64,000 bases of DNA from Roseiarcus sp963822215 (GTDB taxonomy: Bacteria; Pseudomonadota; Alphaproteobacteria; Rhizobiales; Beijerinckiaceae): NCBI GenBank assembly GCA_963822215.1, contig CAWGGX010000004.1, positions 930,001 to 994,000 on the forward strand, given 5' to 3'. The translations under genes and the position numbers were made by a program. Of the stretch, positions 37,946 through 45,437 are shown piece after piece. The notes beneath the pieces are model-generated. The model saw nothing but the letters and a program-made list of their open reading frames with translations, was not told where the DNA came from and ran no database searches. How positions within the stretch are numbered: the stretch's first letter is position 1; each line of letters starts with the position of its first letter.

Positions 37946-38040
37946 GCGGCGAATTCTTCCCGCGAGCCGACCGGTCCAAGAACCGCCTTAAATGTCTGAA
38001 CTTATGCCTATCAGACCGCTAAGGTCGAAGAGGGGCAACC

Positions 38041-38424
38041 ATGAAAAAAGTGATATTTGCCGCGGCGGTTGGATTCGCCGGGCTTGCAAATGCGCCGGTC
38101 CAGGCGATGCCGGTCGCGCCGCTATCGGCGTCGGCGCCCGCCGTCACGCTCGTTGCAGGGGGCTGTGGCATCGGGTTTCATCGCGGACCTTACGGCGGCT
38201 GCCTTCCGAATGGTTACTATGGCGGCGGCGGCGCCGTTGTCGTCGGCGCTCCGGTTTATGGATATCACGGCGTCTACGGGTATCACGGCGGCTATGGGTA
38301 TCACGGCGGCTATGGGTATCACGGCGGCTATGGGTATCACGGCGGTTACGGGTATCACGCCGGCTATCATGGTGGTTATCACGGCGGCTACCACGGCGGT
38401 TACCACTACCACTACCATCGCTGA
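38041..38424 (+). CDS. GCG_CRPN-type secreted Gly/His/Tyr repeat protein
   Basis: A 127-residue protein with signal peptide (FAAAVGFAGLANAPVQA, cleavage near 22), a GCGIGFHRGPYGGCLPN segment matching the GCG_CRPN prefix motif that precedes low-complexity repeats in these proteins, then YYGGGGAVVVGAPVYG and about ten GYHGGY-type repeats ending HYHYHR. A strong GAGGGG site precedes ATG 38041. The His-rich tail could bind metal ions; its function is unknown and export is inferred. Unit number may vary by slippage, as the DNA repeats are nearly identical. Confidence 0.85.
   Translation: MKKVIFAAAVGFAGLANAPVQAMPVAPLSASAPAVTLVAGGCGIGFHRGPYGGCLPNGYYGGGGAVVVGAPVYGYHGVYGYHGGYGYHGGYGYHGGYGYHGGYGYHAGYHGGYHGGYHGGYHYHYHR
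38263..38415 (+). repeat. tandem 18-bp coding repeat
   Basis: Units of TATCACGGCGGCTATGGG recur about four times almost unchanged (38281-38350), flanked by diverged units, encoding YHGGYG. Near-identity at the DNA level, including third positions, suggests recent expansion. Confidence 0.85.
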
Positions 38425-38478
38425 TCCCGGCGCGGGCTGACGGGCCGTCCGCCGATCGCCGCGAACTCCTCAGTCCGA

Positions 38479-38690
38479 TCACGGCCCTTTGCTGAACTCG
38501 CCCCGATCCCGGCCGTAGACGAAGACGCGGGGATCGGGACCGACTTCGGTCGTCGTTCCGTAAAAGGTCTTCACATGCAGCCCGAGCCGTCGGCTGTCGT
38601 CGCGACAAAGCAGCAAAACGTAAGCGGTCACCGGCATCGCGCCGGCGCCGCCCGCCTAGCGAACCACCCGGCTTTTCCCTGCAAGTCGGT
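38479..38690 (-). pseudogene. 3' fragment duplicate of the toxin-like gene at 40140-40691
   Basis: About 190 bp are roughly 93% identical by eye to the 3' third of the downstream-lying gene at 40140-40340, in the same orientation, ending with the same EFSKGP and a stop. A Tyr codon of the intact copy (VVRYAGG) is TAG here, and homology breaks off at about 38690, so it encodes nothing complete. It sits just past the end of the proline-linker gene. Confidence 0.85.
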
Positions 38691-38746
38691 CCGCAACTCA
38701 AAGGTTCAAGAGCGCTTCGCCGCGACATCCGGCGAAGGTACTCGGC

Positions 38747-39809
38747 TCATAGCTCCTGGGTCGTCCTCCAATCGTTCGGGATCTTGCCGGTCGCGAGGAA
38801 CTGCGAGCTTTTCTCGCCAGGAAGACACAGGAAAGCGTCCTGCATGCTGTCCCACTTTGCGAAAAGTGGAAAACGTTCGCCTTCGTGCTGGCGATAGGCG
38901 ACCACGATTTCGTTCATGAAACTGCTCGGTCCGCTCGGGGGAGGCGGCGGAGGCGGCGGCCCGCCCTGGATGTCGGGAGTCGGCGGAGTTTGGACAGCAG
39001 GCAGCGCGCCCTGCTGCTGCGGGGCCGGCAGAATGGACGTGTAGTCCGTGCTGGCGCGGTCCCGCCGTTCCTTGTCGACCCCGGTCAGTCGGCCAAAGGC
39101 GTCGACCGAGTTTTTTTACGCCGTAGCGGAGCTTCACAGGCTCCCCCGGCGCGGCGATGTTGTGTAGGCCCGCGCCAATATCCGTATCTTCCGCGAGTTT
39201 GATGCGGGTCATACGATTGCGGATTTCAATCACCCGCTTGTGAATGAACGGCCGAAGCGTTTGGGCCTGCTTCGCCTTGAAATTGAGCTCGTGAAACATG
39301 GCCATGTCTTGCGGCTTCGCGAGCGGCATGAAGATCGTGATCCGCTTGCCGAGCTCCGCGTATTTCCATCGAACTTGCTTCGTGATCAGCCTCAACGTCG
39401 GCGTCATCAGCGAGGCGCTGAGATCGTGAAGGCCGTGCTTGTATTTCTTGCGTTCGCCGTCTTCCAATCCAAAGAATGAGGGATCCATCCGTTCCTTGAT
39501 GCTGTCCACGCCCGTCCTGTATCGTTCCTTGGGATAAAGGACCTTTTCGACCTCGCCCTGGCGTGCGCCAAATGCGAATTCGGCTTCCTTGCCCATATAT
39601 TCGCCGTAGGTCTGGGAAGGCGTTCCCTGTCTGACGCTCATCCTTCCTTCATCGATCGCCGTGACGAAACGGTCGTTGGCTTCCCAGACTTTGTATTCGA
39701 CCCACCATTGGTCGACATACCTCAGGGTTTCGATTTCCTCGCCTTGGGCGAAGGCGAAAGCGCTCCTCAGGCGAGCCTTCAAACTCTCCCTCGCGGCGTC
39801 GAGCGTCAT
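38747..39809 (-). pseudogene. proline-linker protein with tail domain, single-base frameshift
   Basis: ATG 39809 has a strong GGAGGCTCC. The first 230 residues form a helical, Trp/Lys/Glu-rich domain (YVDQWWVEYKVWEANDRF) that I cannot name. At seven A on the coding strand (T run 39111-39117) the frame breaks. With six A it continues NSVDAFGRLTGVDKERRD, then a Gln/Pro linker with eight consecutive Pro, then a tail of about 56 residues (FMNEIVVAYRQHEG to IPNDWRTTQEL) ending at 38747, total 353 residues. The tail is homologous to the fragment at 43471-43640. The architecture (domain, Pro-rich linker, small tail) recalls secreted effectors. The lesion may be a homopolymer sequencing error. Confidence 0.78.
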
Positions 39810-40027
39810 GGAGCCTCCTCTGATCCTAGCGTCACGCCTCTCAGCCTGCGCTTCCTCGTGACCAGGCCGCTCTCCGTGCCGGTGGAGCAACTCACCGAAT
39901 CGGTGATGTAGCCGCTTGAAGTGGTGCATTGGACGAAGCCGGTCGCCGCCGGGCGATCCGCGCGCGCCGGAATGGTTGCAAAGAGCGCCGCAAAGATTGC
40001 CGCGCCGCAAACGGAGATCGGTCGCAT
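39806..40027 (-). CDS. small secreted Cys-containing protein
   Basis: A 73-residue protein with a signal peptide (VCGAAIFAALFATIPARA, cleavage before DRPAATG at about 24) and two Cys in the mature part (FVQCTTSSGYITDSVSCSTG). GAGGGGCGGCTC precedes ATG 40027. It overlaps the next gene by 4 bases (ATGA), so the two are translated together; it might be a periplasmic partner or immunity protein, which is speculation. Confidence 0.72.
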   Translation of the reverse strand: MRPISVCGAAIFAALFATIPARADRPAATGFVQCTTSSGYITDSVSCSTGTESGLVTRKRRLRGVTLGSEEAP

Positions 40028-40139
40028 GAGCCGCCCCTCGGGCAGACCTCGCCTCCCAACGAAATCTGATGTAGGTCAAAACTGTGGCGGTAGCGTGGCT
40101 TTTCAGCGAACCGCAGTCCCCCCGCGAAGCCCCGCCTGC

Positions 40140-40691
40140 TTATGGCCCCTTGCTGAACTCGCCCCGATCGCGGCCGTAGACGAAGACGCGGGGATCGGGG
40201 CGGACTTCGGTCGTCGTTCCGTAAAAGGTCTTCACATGCAGCCCGAGCCGGCGGCTGTCGTCGCGATAAAGGAGCAACACGTAATCGGTCACCGGCATCG
40301 CGCCCGCGCCGCCCGCGTAACGAACCACCCGGCTGCGCCCGACGTAATAGATCTTGGCGAACATGCCGTTGTGGGAGCCTTTGGGGTATTTGGTCGTCGG
40401 CGCGGCCTGGTGAAATTCGAGGCGGGCCCACTTGCCCTCGACACTGTCCAGCGTCTCCTGCAGCGCGGCCACCATGTCCGCGCGGGAGATGAAGGCGGTG
40501 AACAAGGCGATCTCGCCATTCCGGTGCTCGGTGTGGAGGCGGTTCCACAGGTCGGTCTTGGTGAGGGCGTGATGCTTGGCGTTCGCGTGGCCGGCGCCGC
40601 GCGGGTGATGGACGCTCGTGCTCCCCTCCGACTCGCGCAACAGCGAATCGACTTCTCCCAGAGTGAGGTCTCGCGGATAAAGCGGCGGCAT
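40140..40691 (-). CDS. toxin-like protein with RNase-A-type/BECR-like pattern
   Basis: A 183-residue protein with strong GGAGGGAG before ATG 40691. After a short N-terminus the segment HANAKHHALTKTDLWNRL (about 35-52) and ALFTAFISRADMVAALQE (62-79) resemble the His-Lys-His, Leu-x-x-Arg-Leu and Ser/Thr-Ala-Phe pattern of bacterial CdiA-CT RNase A-like and related contact-toxin domains. The second half (KWARLEFHQAA, SHNGMFAKIYYVGRSRVVRYAG, LLLYRDDSRRLGLHVKTFYG) is beta rich. Activity is unproven. No immunity gene is obvious. A 3' fragment duplicate lies at 38479-38690. Confidence 0.72.
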   Translation of the reverse strand: MPPLYPRDLTLGEVDSLLRESEGSTSVHHPRGAGHANAKHHALTKTDLWNRLHTEHRNGEIALFTAFISRADMVAALQETLDSVEGKWARLEFHQAAPTTKYPKGSHNGMFAKIYYVGRSRVVRYAGGAGAMPVTDYVLLLYRDDSRRLGLHVKTFYGTTTEVRPDPRVFVYGRDRGEFSKGP

Positions 40692-41166
40692 GGGCTCCCT
40701 CCAAATCGTTGGAGACTTTAGCACAACACGGAATTCCCGAAGGGTCCGCGGTCGTTCAGCGACGGTCCTCCGCGCCGGCGGCTTCCTCACGGCGCGCCAG
40801 AAATGGCCATAAGGCATCGTCTTGTGTCGCCAGGCGTGGAGCCAAGCTCCTTTCTCCCTCGCCGTCAGCGCGACACTGCGAGGACCCCGCCGGACTCGCG
40901 ACAGCGCATTCCGACTAATGCCCTCATTCAACAAGGCATTTCTGGCTGCGGCGCGCTCCTCTCGATGACTGAACTGACTTGCGCTCGCGGACTGAAACCG
41001 GGACAGTGCGATCGGATCGCCGTTGCGGCCGCCCAAAGGACGCGAAGGCGGTGAAGAGGCAGGACTCCGAGAAGCGACCCCGTCCGACGTCTAGCCGCGC
41101 TCGCCCGCGTTGGGAATGACCCCGTGGAACGAGCTCCGTTCCCAAGGCCCGAGGAGTGGAAAATCG
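40692..41166. other. intergenic stretch between divergent effector-like genes
   Basis: No gene is supported. Short frames on both strands have poor codon use. The part at about 40860-40990 reads like common alphaproteobacterial intergenic repeat DNA. It should hold the promoters of the divergent genes on either side, but no clear -35/-10 was found. Confidence 0.4.
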
Positions 41167-42242
41167 ATGACGCAGCTGGACGGCAACTTCAATATCAATC
41201 CCGCGGCCCATACGCCGCAGCAAATCTTCGAGATCACCCTGGAGGTATCCGACAATTTCAATTCGGTGACCGGTCCGGCCGCGGTTCGAAACTACGTCGA
41301 ACATATCAGGAAAAGCCTTCTCACTCCGCTCACGCCCCTTCAGGACCTCGCCCTTCGGGAGGTGGTCGGCGACGTGTCCGCCACGATCACCCCGGGATTC
41401 ATCGACAGGGGGGCGCCCTGGCGTTTGTCCACATGAACCGGCTAGTTGTCGGGGCGCAACTCGCGGTTCGGGTCGTCAACTACAATCGGATTCAGCAGCA
41501 ACAGCATCAGATGTGCGGACCCGTCACCCTGATGCACGATTTCGCCAGGCGCGAACCGCTCCAATATGTCCGCTACGTGATTGGACTCGCGGAAAACCGT
41601 AGGGGAGTCATGGACCTGGCTGGGAAAGGTAGTAAGGTCGTCAAAATCAATTCCGGTTCGAACATCCTGCAAAAAGTCGTTCGCCGGGCCCCGGGCGGGA
41701 CGCACGGAGTCCTTGAAGCCGACTACATTGCGCTCGCGAGCCTGCGCAACGATGCGTCTATCCTTCCCTACAAGGCGCCGCTCACCAACACCATGCTTCA
41801 GGGCGCGACATCCACGTCCGAATTGGCGGCCTGGATGACGGAAACAGGATATTCCAACGTGACGGATCACACGCTGAACCGGGCGTGGGCGGTGGCCGCC
41901 AAGGTTGGGGATCTGCGGCCGAAGTTTGAAAGTCACATCGCCGGTCTGCAAGCCGCCCTGGTCAGGGGCGACATCATCTTCCTGAACGCGACGGGAAGTC
42001 TGACCGAGCACCAGCTCAATCAGACCATAACCGGAGGACTCGATGGCGCCTTCATGACCTATTTCGGCGGCCACTGGATGCTGTGCCGGGAGATCGTCGT
42101 CAGCCACAACCAGGGCGTTCGCTTCGCCCTCGACAGTTGGGGAAAGAGTTCGTCGGCGCAATTTCAGCCGAGCCAGAACTACTGGCTTCCCTGGAGCAAG
42201 GTCATGAGCTGGTATCGGGGTTACCTATCGGGAACGCCCTGA
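41167..42242 (+). pseudogene. papain-like cysteine peptidase candidate, single-base frameshift
   Basis: ATG 41167 begins a frame that breaks at six G (41408-41413). One more G restores FIDRGGALAFVHMNRLVVG and a 358-residue protein. QQQQHQMCGPVTLMHDFARRE gives a Q-x(2)-C-G-P nucleophile region (Cys117), GGHWMLCREIV a candidate His303, and RFALDSWGKS a candidate Asp323, the order expected for a papain-like/C39-like fold. No signal peptide. Placement among toxin-like genes suggests an effector protease or amidase; that is inference. By eye its G+C is lower than the core genes, consistent with transfer. Confidence 0.75.
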
Positions 42243-42320
42243 ACCGCCGCGACTCGTCTGGCGCGGTCGCGAGACTTTTCGTAAATCCTTGCAGGGCGAG
42301 GGCAAAGCAGGCGAGGCGGC

Positions 42321-42851
42321 GTGTACGTCCCGATAACCGATGACGATGTCGCTTCGGTCGCGGCGTTGATGAACCGCGCCTATCGGGGCGCGGGCGGAAC
42401 GCGCGGCTGGGCCGTGGAAACCGACTATCTTGCGGGGGATCGCACGACCAGCGAAGTTTTGCGCGCCGACCTCGCCGCGGCCCCTGCCGCGACCGTGCTG
42501 AAATGGGTGGACGGGCCGACGGATTCATTCAGCGGCTGCGTCTGGCTCGAGCCGCTCGGCGACGACGTTTGGTATCTCGGATCCTTCGCCATCGACCCCG
42601 AATTGCAGAACGGCGGACTCGGCCGCGTCATGCTCGCCGCCGCCGAGGACTGGGTGCGCGGGCGCGGCGGCAAGCGCATGCGCATGACCGTGATCAACCT
42701 GCGCGAGGCGCTGATCGCCTGGTACCTCCGGCGCGGCTACCACAAGACCGGCGAGACGGAGCCGTTCCCGTACGGCGACGATCGCTTCGGCGCGCCGCTG
42801 CGCGACGATCTCTGCTTTGTCGTGCTGGAGAAGGACCTCGCGCCGGTCTGA
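42321..42851 (+). CDS. GNAT-family N-acetyltransferase
   Basis: A 176-residue acetyl-CoA-dependent transferase. Motif A is YLGSFAIDPELQNGGLGRVMLAAAEDW (about 85-111, with Q-x-G-G-x-G), followed by MRMTVINLREALIAWYLRRGYHKTGE as motif B. The substrate is unknown. It starts at GTG 42321 and is not obviously coupled to neighbours. Confidence 0.9.
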   Translation: MYVPITDDDVASVAALMNRAYRGAGGTRGWAVETDYLAGDRTTSEVLRADLAAAPAATVLKWVDGPTDSFSGCVWLEPLGDDVWYLGSFAIDPELQNGGLGRVMLAAAEDWVRGRGGKRMRMTVINLREALIAWYLRRGYHKTGETEPFPYGDDRFGAPLRDDLCFVVLEKDLAPV

Positions 42852-42960
42852 GCGTCGCGGGCCGGGCCGGAGCAGGGCTGCGGATAAGGCCGCGCCTTTC
42901 GAGAGCGGTCGCTGTAGCGTGCGGTCGCTGACCCAACTCCAAGGGTTGCGGCCGGCGAAT

Positions 42961-43152
42961 TCAAAACGCTTTCGCCAAACCGGCGTCCTTCAGGATGCCG
43001 TTTGCCGTGTGGCGGGACTTGATCTGAACAGGGACGATAAGCCGTTTGCCTTCGCGAGTTGTCCAAATGTCGTAGTCGCCCTTTCCGCGTCGGAAAAAAG
43101 CGCAGCCGGCTTCGGTCAGCTTGAGCCGCACGGGCTTGCCGTAGTCTCTCAC
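42961..43152 (-). CDS. hicA: HicA-type mRNA interferase toxin
   Basis: A 63-residue double-stranded-RNA-binding-fold toxin. It has the typical end VQIKSRHTANGILKDAGLAKAF and the core GCAFFRRGKGDYDIWTT with a Gly and aromatic pattern; the usual catalytic His in the GKGDHEIW motif is Tyr here (GKGDYDIW), which could lower or alter activity. It overlaps the antitoxin upstream by 4 bases. Confidence 0.85.
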   Translation of the reverse strand: MRDYGKPVRLKLTEAGCAFFRRGKGDYDIWTTREGKRLIVPVQIKSRHTANGILKDAGLAKAF

Positions 43153-43376
43153 GCCGCGGCGCGGGCGCGCACCGAGGCGTGAGCGACGATCTCGATGTGA
43201 ATGTCGTCGATCTCGTCGTCTTCGCCAAAGAGGAGATCGCCCGCCGCGTCGGCGACGTTCCCACGGAAAGTTTCGAAGGTCTCGCCTTCCACATGCAGAC
43301 CCTCAATGTCGGAGTGCTCGACGAACCAGACCCCGGCGTCGTCATCGAAGGCGGCTTTCACGACGGCAATTCGCAT
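43149..43376 (-). CDS. HicB-like (DUF1902) antitoxin
   Basis: A 75-residue antitoxin: RIAVVKAAFDDDAGVWFVEHSDIEGLHVEGE is the partial RNase-H-like HicB fold found in DUF1902 proteins; there is no C-terminal DNA-binding domain, so autoregulation may be weak. AAGGGAG precedes ATG 43376. Antitoxin-first order and the 4-base overlap with hicA fit a type II module. Confidence 0.87.
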   Translation of the reverse strand: MRIAVVKAAFDDDAGVWFVEHSDIEGLHVEGETFETFRGNVADAAGDLLFGEDDEIDDIHIEIVAHASVRARAAA

Positions 43377-43470
43377 GGGGGGCTCCCTTGGGACGCCCTC
43401 ATGTTATCACAATGCGGCGCCACTCGTCGCGCCCGGACACGCGCCAATGCCGGGTGCACGCCGCGACAGG

Positions 43471-43640
43471 TCACTGCTCGATGGTCTGCGCCCACTCGTC
43501 GGGGAGGTCGCGGTTGGCGGAGATGGCCGAGCTCGGGGCGTCGCGGGTGCATTCGACGACGTCTCTCCCGCCGTTCCGCTTCGGAAAGATCGGGAAGCCT
43601 ACGTGCTCGCGGTAGGCGACGAGGATCCCGTTGAGGAAAA
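43471..43640 (-). pseudogene. orphan tail-domain fragment related to the end of the 38747-39809 gene
   Basis: About 56 residues (FLNGILVAYREHVG, FPIFPKRNGG, then LPDEWAQTIEQ and a stop at 43471) align throughout with the tail of the proline-linker gene (FMNEIVVAYRQHEG, FPLFAKW, IPNDWRTTQEL). The frame is open up to 43749, but the upstream residues are low quality with no start signal, so the body of the gene seems lost. It lies directly upstream of hicB in the same orientation. Confidence 0.75.
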
Positions 43641-43974
43641 TCACCAGGGGTTGATGGCTTGCAGGGTTAGCTCCTCCCCCTGCTCGGTGAACGCGGCGTG
43701 GCTGTTCAATCGGCCCTTCAGTGCGGCCCGTGCGGTGCGTTCGCCGCACCTTTTCGCTTCAAGGTTGCGTGCTTGGTCGCCGGCGATGGCGGGAGAACCT
43801 CACGCTGACGGGCGATCAACTGCGCTCGGCATGCGCTCGCGACGGTCGGGCCGTTGAAATTATGGCGTAAATGTGTCAAAGAACGCCCTGGACGGCTTTG
43901 CGAGTCAGAAACTTAAGCCTAACCCTATGAAATCGCATGTTCGTCCGCCAAATATTCAACATGAGGGTAGCGCT

Positions 43975-44235
43975 ATGAAGAGGGCGATCCTGTTGGCGGC
44001 GGCGTTCATCGCCTTGTCGGCGCCGGCGTTGGCGCATCCCATGAACCTCACGGGCGCTGCGGCCGACGCGTTCATTTCCAAGCACTTCCCGAACGTCTAC
44101 ATCCCCGGCGACGTGAGCGGCAAGTTCGCCTACGTCCACAACGGCAGACGCTATGCCGGTCACGCGAAATGCAACGTGCCGGCGATGGGCGCGCGTTCCG
44201 ACGGCGCGGTATCGACGTGTTCGGTGTGGTATTGA
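43975..44235 (+). CDS. small secreted protein of unknown function
   Basis: An 86-residue protein with signal peptide (AILLAAAFIALSAPALA, cleavage before HPMNL at about 20) and two Cys (KCNVPAMGAR and STCSVWY) at the end. GAGGG precedes ATG 43975; the frame is open further upstream but that start is best. Family not recognised. It ends 6 bp before the nuclease gene, so they may be co-transcribed. Confidence 0.8.
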   Translation: MKRAILLAAAFIALSAPALAHPMNLTGAAADAFISKHFPNVYIPGDVSGKFAYVHNGRRYAGHAKCNVPAMGARSDGAVSTCSVWY

Positions 44236-44241
44236 GGGCGC

Positions 44242-44769
44242 ATGAAATACTGGATCGACACCGAGTTCATCGCCAGGCCCTTTGCGATCGATCTCGTCAG
44301 CATCGGCGTGGTCGCGGAGGACGGACGCGAGGTCTATGCCGAGAGCAGCGAAGCGGACTGGTCGAAGGCGAGCCCCTGGACGCTCACGCATGTGCGCCCG
44401 CAACTCGACGGCAAGGGCATAAGCCTCGAGGACATCAGCTACACGCTGCGCGACTTCACCGACCATGACGACGACCCGGTGTTCTGGGGCTATTTCCCGG
44501 CTTACGACTGGGTCGCCTTGGTCGGACTGTTCGGCGGGCTCGAGGAGCTGCCGTTCCACTATCCGCAACTTTGCCTCGACATCAAGCAATGGGCGATCGA
44601 GCTCGGCGACCCGGAGCTGCCGCAGCAGAAGGGAACCCGCCATCACGCCCTCGCCGACGCCCGATGGACGCGCGAGGCGTGGGAGTTTCTGGCGGGCCTC
44701 CATCCGGCCGGCCGCGAGCGGCGCGCCCTCGGCCACAAGAATCCAGGTCAGTTCGGCGCTGGCGCGTGA
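44242..44769 (+). CDS. RNase AS-like 3'-5' exoribonuclease (Rv2179c-type)
   Basis: A 175-residue DEDDh exonuclease: MKYWIDTEFIARPFAIDLVSIGVV (first Asp and Glu at residues 6 and 8), FWGYFPAYDWVALVGLFGG (second Asp region), and GTRHHALADARWTREAWEF (His and Asp of Exo III). The Mycobacterium tuberculosis homologue degrades poly(A) 3' ends. All catalytic residues look present. Confidence 0.88.
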   Translation: MKYWIDTEFIARPFAIDLVSIGVVAEDGREVYAESSEADWSKASPWTLTHVRPQLDGKGISLEDISYTLRDFTDHDDDPVFWGYFPAYDWVALVGLFGGLEELPFHYPQLCLDIKQWAIELGDPELPQQKGTRHHALADARWTREAWEFLAGLHPAGRERRALGHKNPGQFGAGA

Positions 44770-44927
44770 CTTGACTCCCGCCTTCGCCCCGCCGCATTTG
44801 GGCCGCAGTCAATCCCCTGACCGGCGTGCCCTCGCCGCGTCGGAAACGCCGGAAAGAATCGCGCCATGTCCCTTCCCGCCCTCGAGCCGCGGCGAGGTTG
44901 CGGGGCCCGCGTTTGCGGAGCCGCCGT

Positions 44928-45431
44928 GTGAGCGAACGCCGGCTCCATCACGCCGAGAGCGCCGCCTTCCGTCAGGCGATGCGGGGGTTGTCCACGGGCG
45001 TAGCGATCGTGGCCTGCGGCGAGGGCGAACGGCGCCACGGCTGCACGGTGACCGCGTTCGCCTCCCTGTCGCTGACTCCGCCGACCCTGTACATCTGCCT
45101 CGCCCGCACGTCCTCGACGCTCGTCGCATTGCGGGAAGCGGGGGCCTTCTCCGTCAATCTGCTCGCCGCCCGGCACGAAGAGTTGGCGCAGAGGTTCAGC
45201 GGACGCGGCGGCGTTCACGGCGCTCGGCGTTTCGAAGGCGTGGGCTGGGGGACGCTTGCGACGGGCGCGCCGATCCTCGCCGACGCGGTCGCCGCCTTCG
45301 ACTGCTTGGTCGAGGAAACGATCGAGCGGCATTCCCACGTCATCGTGCTCGGCGCAGTGGTCAGCCTCAGCGAAGGCGCGAACGAGCCCGCGCTCTGTTA
45401 CGGGCGCGGAGCGTTCTTCGTCTCGCGCTGA
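44928..45431 (+). CDS. flavin reductase (HpaC-like, FMN-binding split barrel)
   Basis: A 167-residue protein: FRQAMRGLSTGVAIVACGE, HGCTVTAFASLSLTPPTLYICLAR, GAFSVNLLAARHEELAQRFSG and HSHVIVLGAVVSL are standard for the flavin reductase-like family that supplies reduced FMN to a partner monooxygenase. The partner is not adjacent. GTG 44928 after GCGGAG fits the family start better than the longer Arg-rich frame. Confidence 0.9.
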   Translation: MSERRLHHAESAAFRQAMRGLSTGVAIVACGEGERRHGCTVTAFASLSLTPPTLYICLARTSSTLVALREAGAFSVNLLAARHEELAQRFSGRGGVHGARRFEGVGWGTLATGAPILADAVAAFDCLVEETIERHSHVIVLGAVVSLSEGANEPALCYGRGAFFVSR

Positions 45432-45437
45432 TCCAGG

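Noticed and set aside
38263..38415. CRISPR-like regular repeats
   Set aside because: The units are contiguous, in frame and encode a Gly/His/Tyr repeat; there are no spacers. No CRISPR array was seen elsewhere.
38706..38746. Uncorrected frame of the proline-linker gene running to 38706
   Set aside because: Past the A7 run this frame is low complexity; the alternative frame ending at 38747 gives the Pro linker and the conserved tail.
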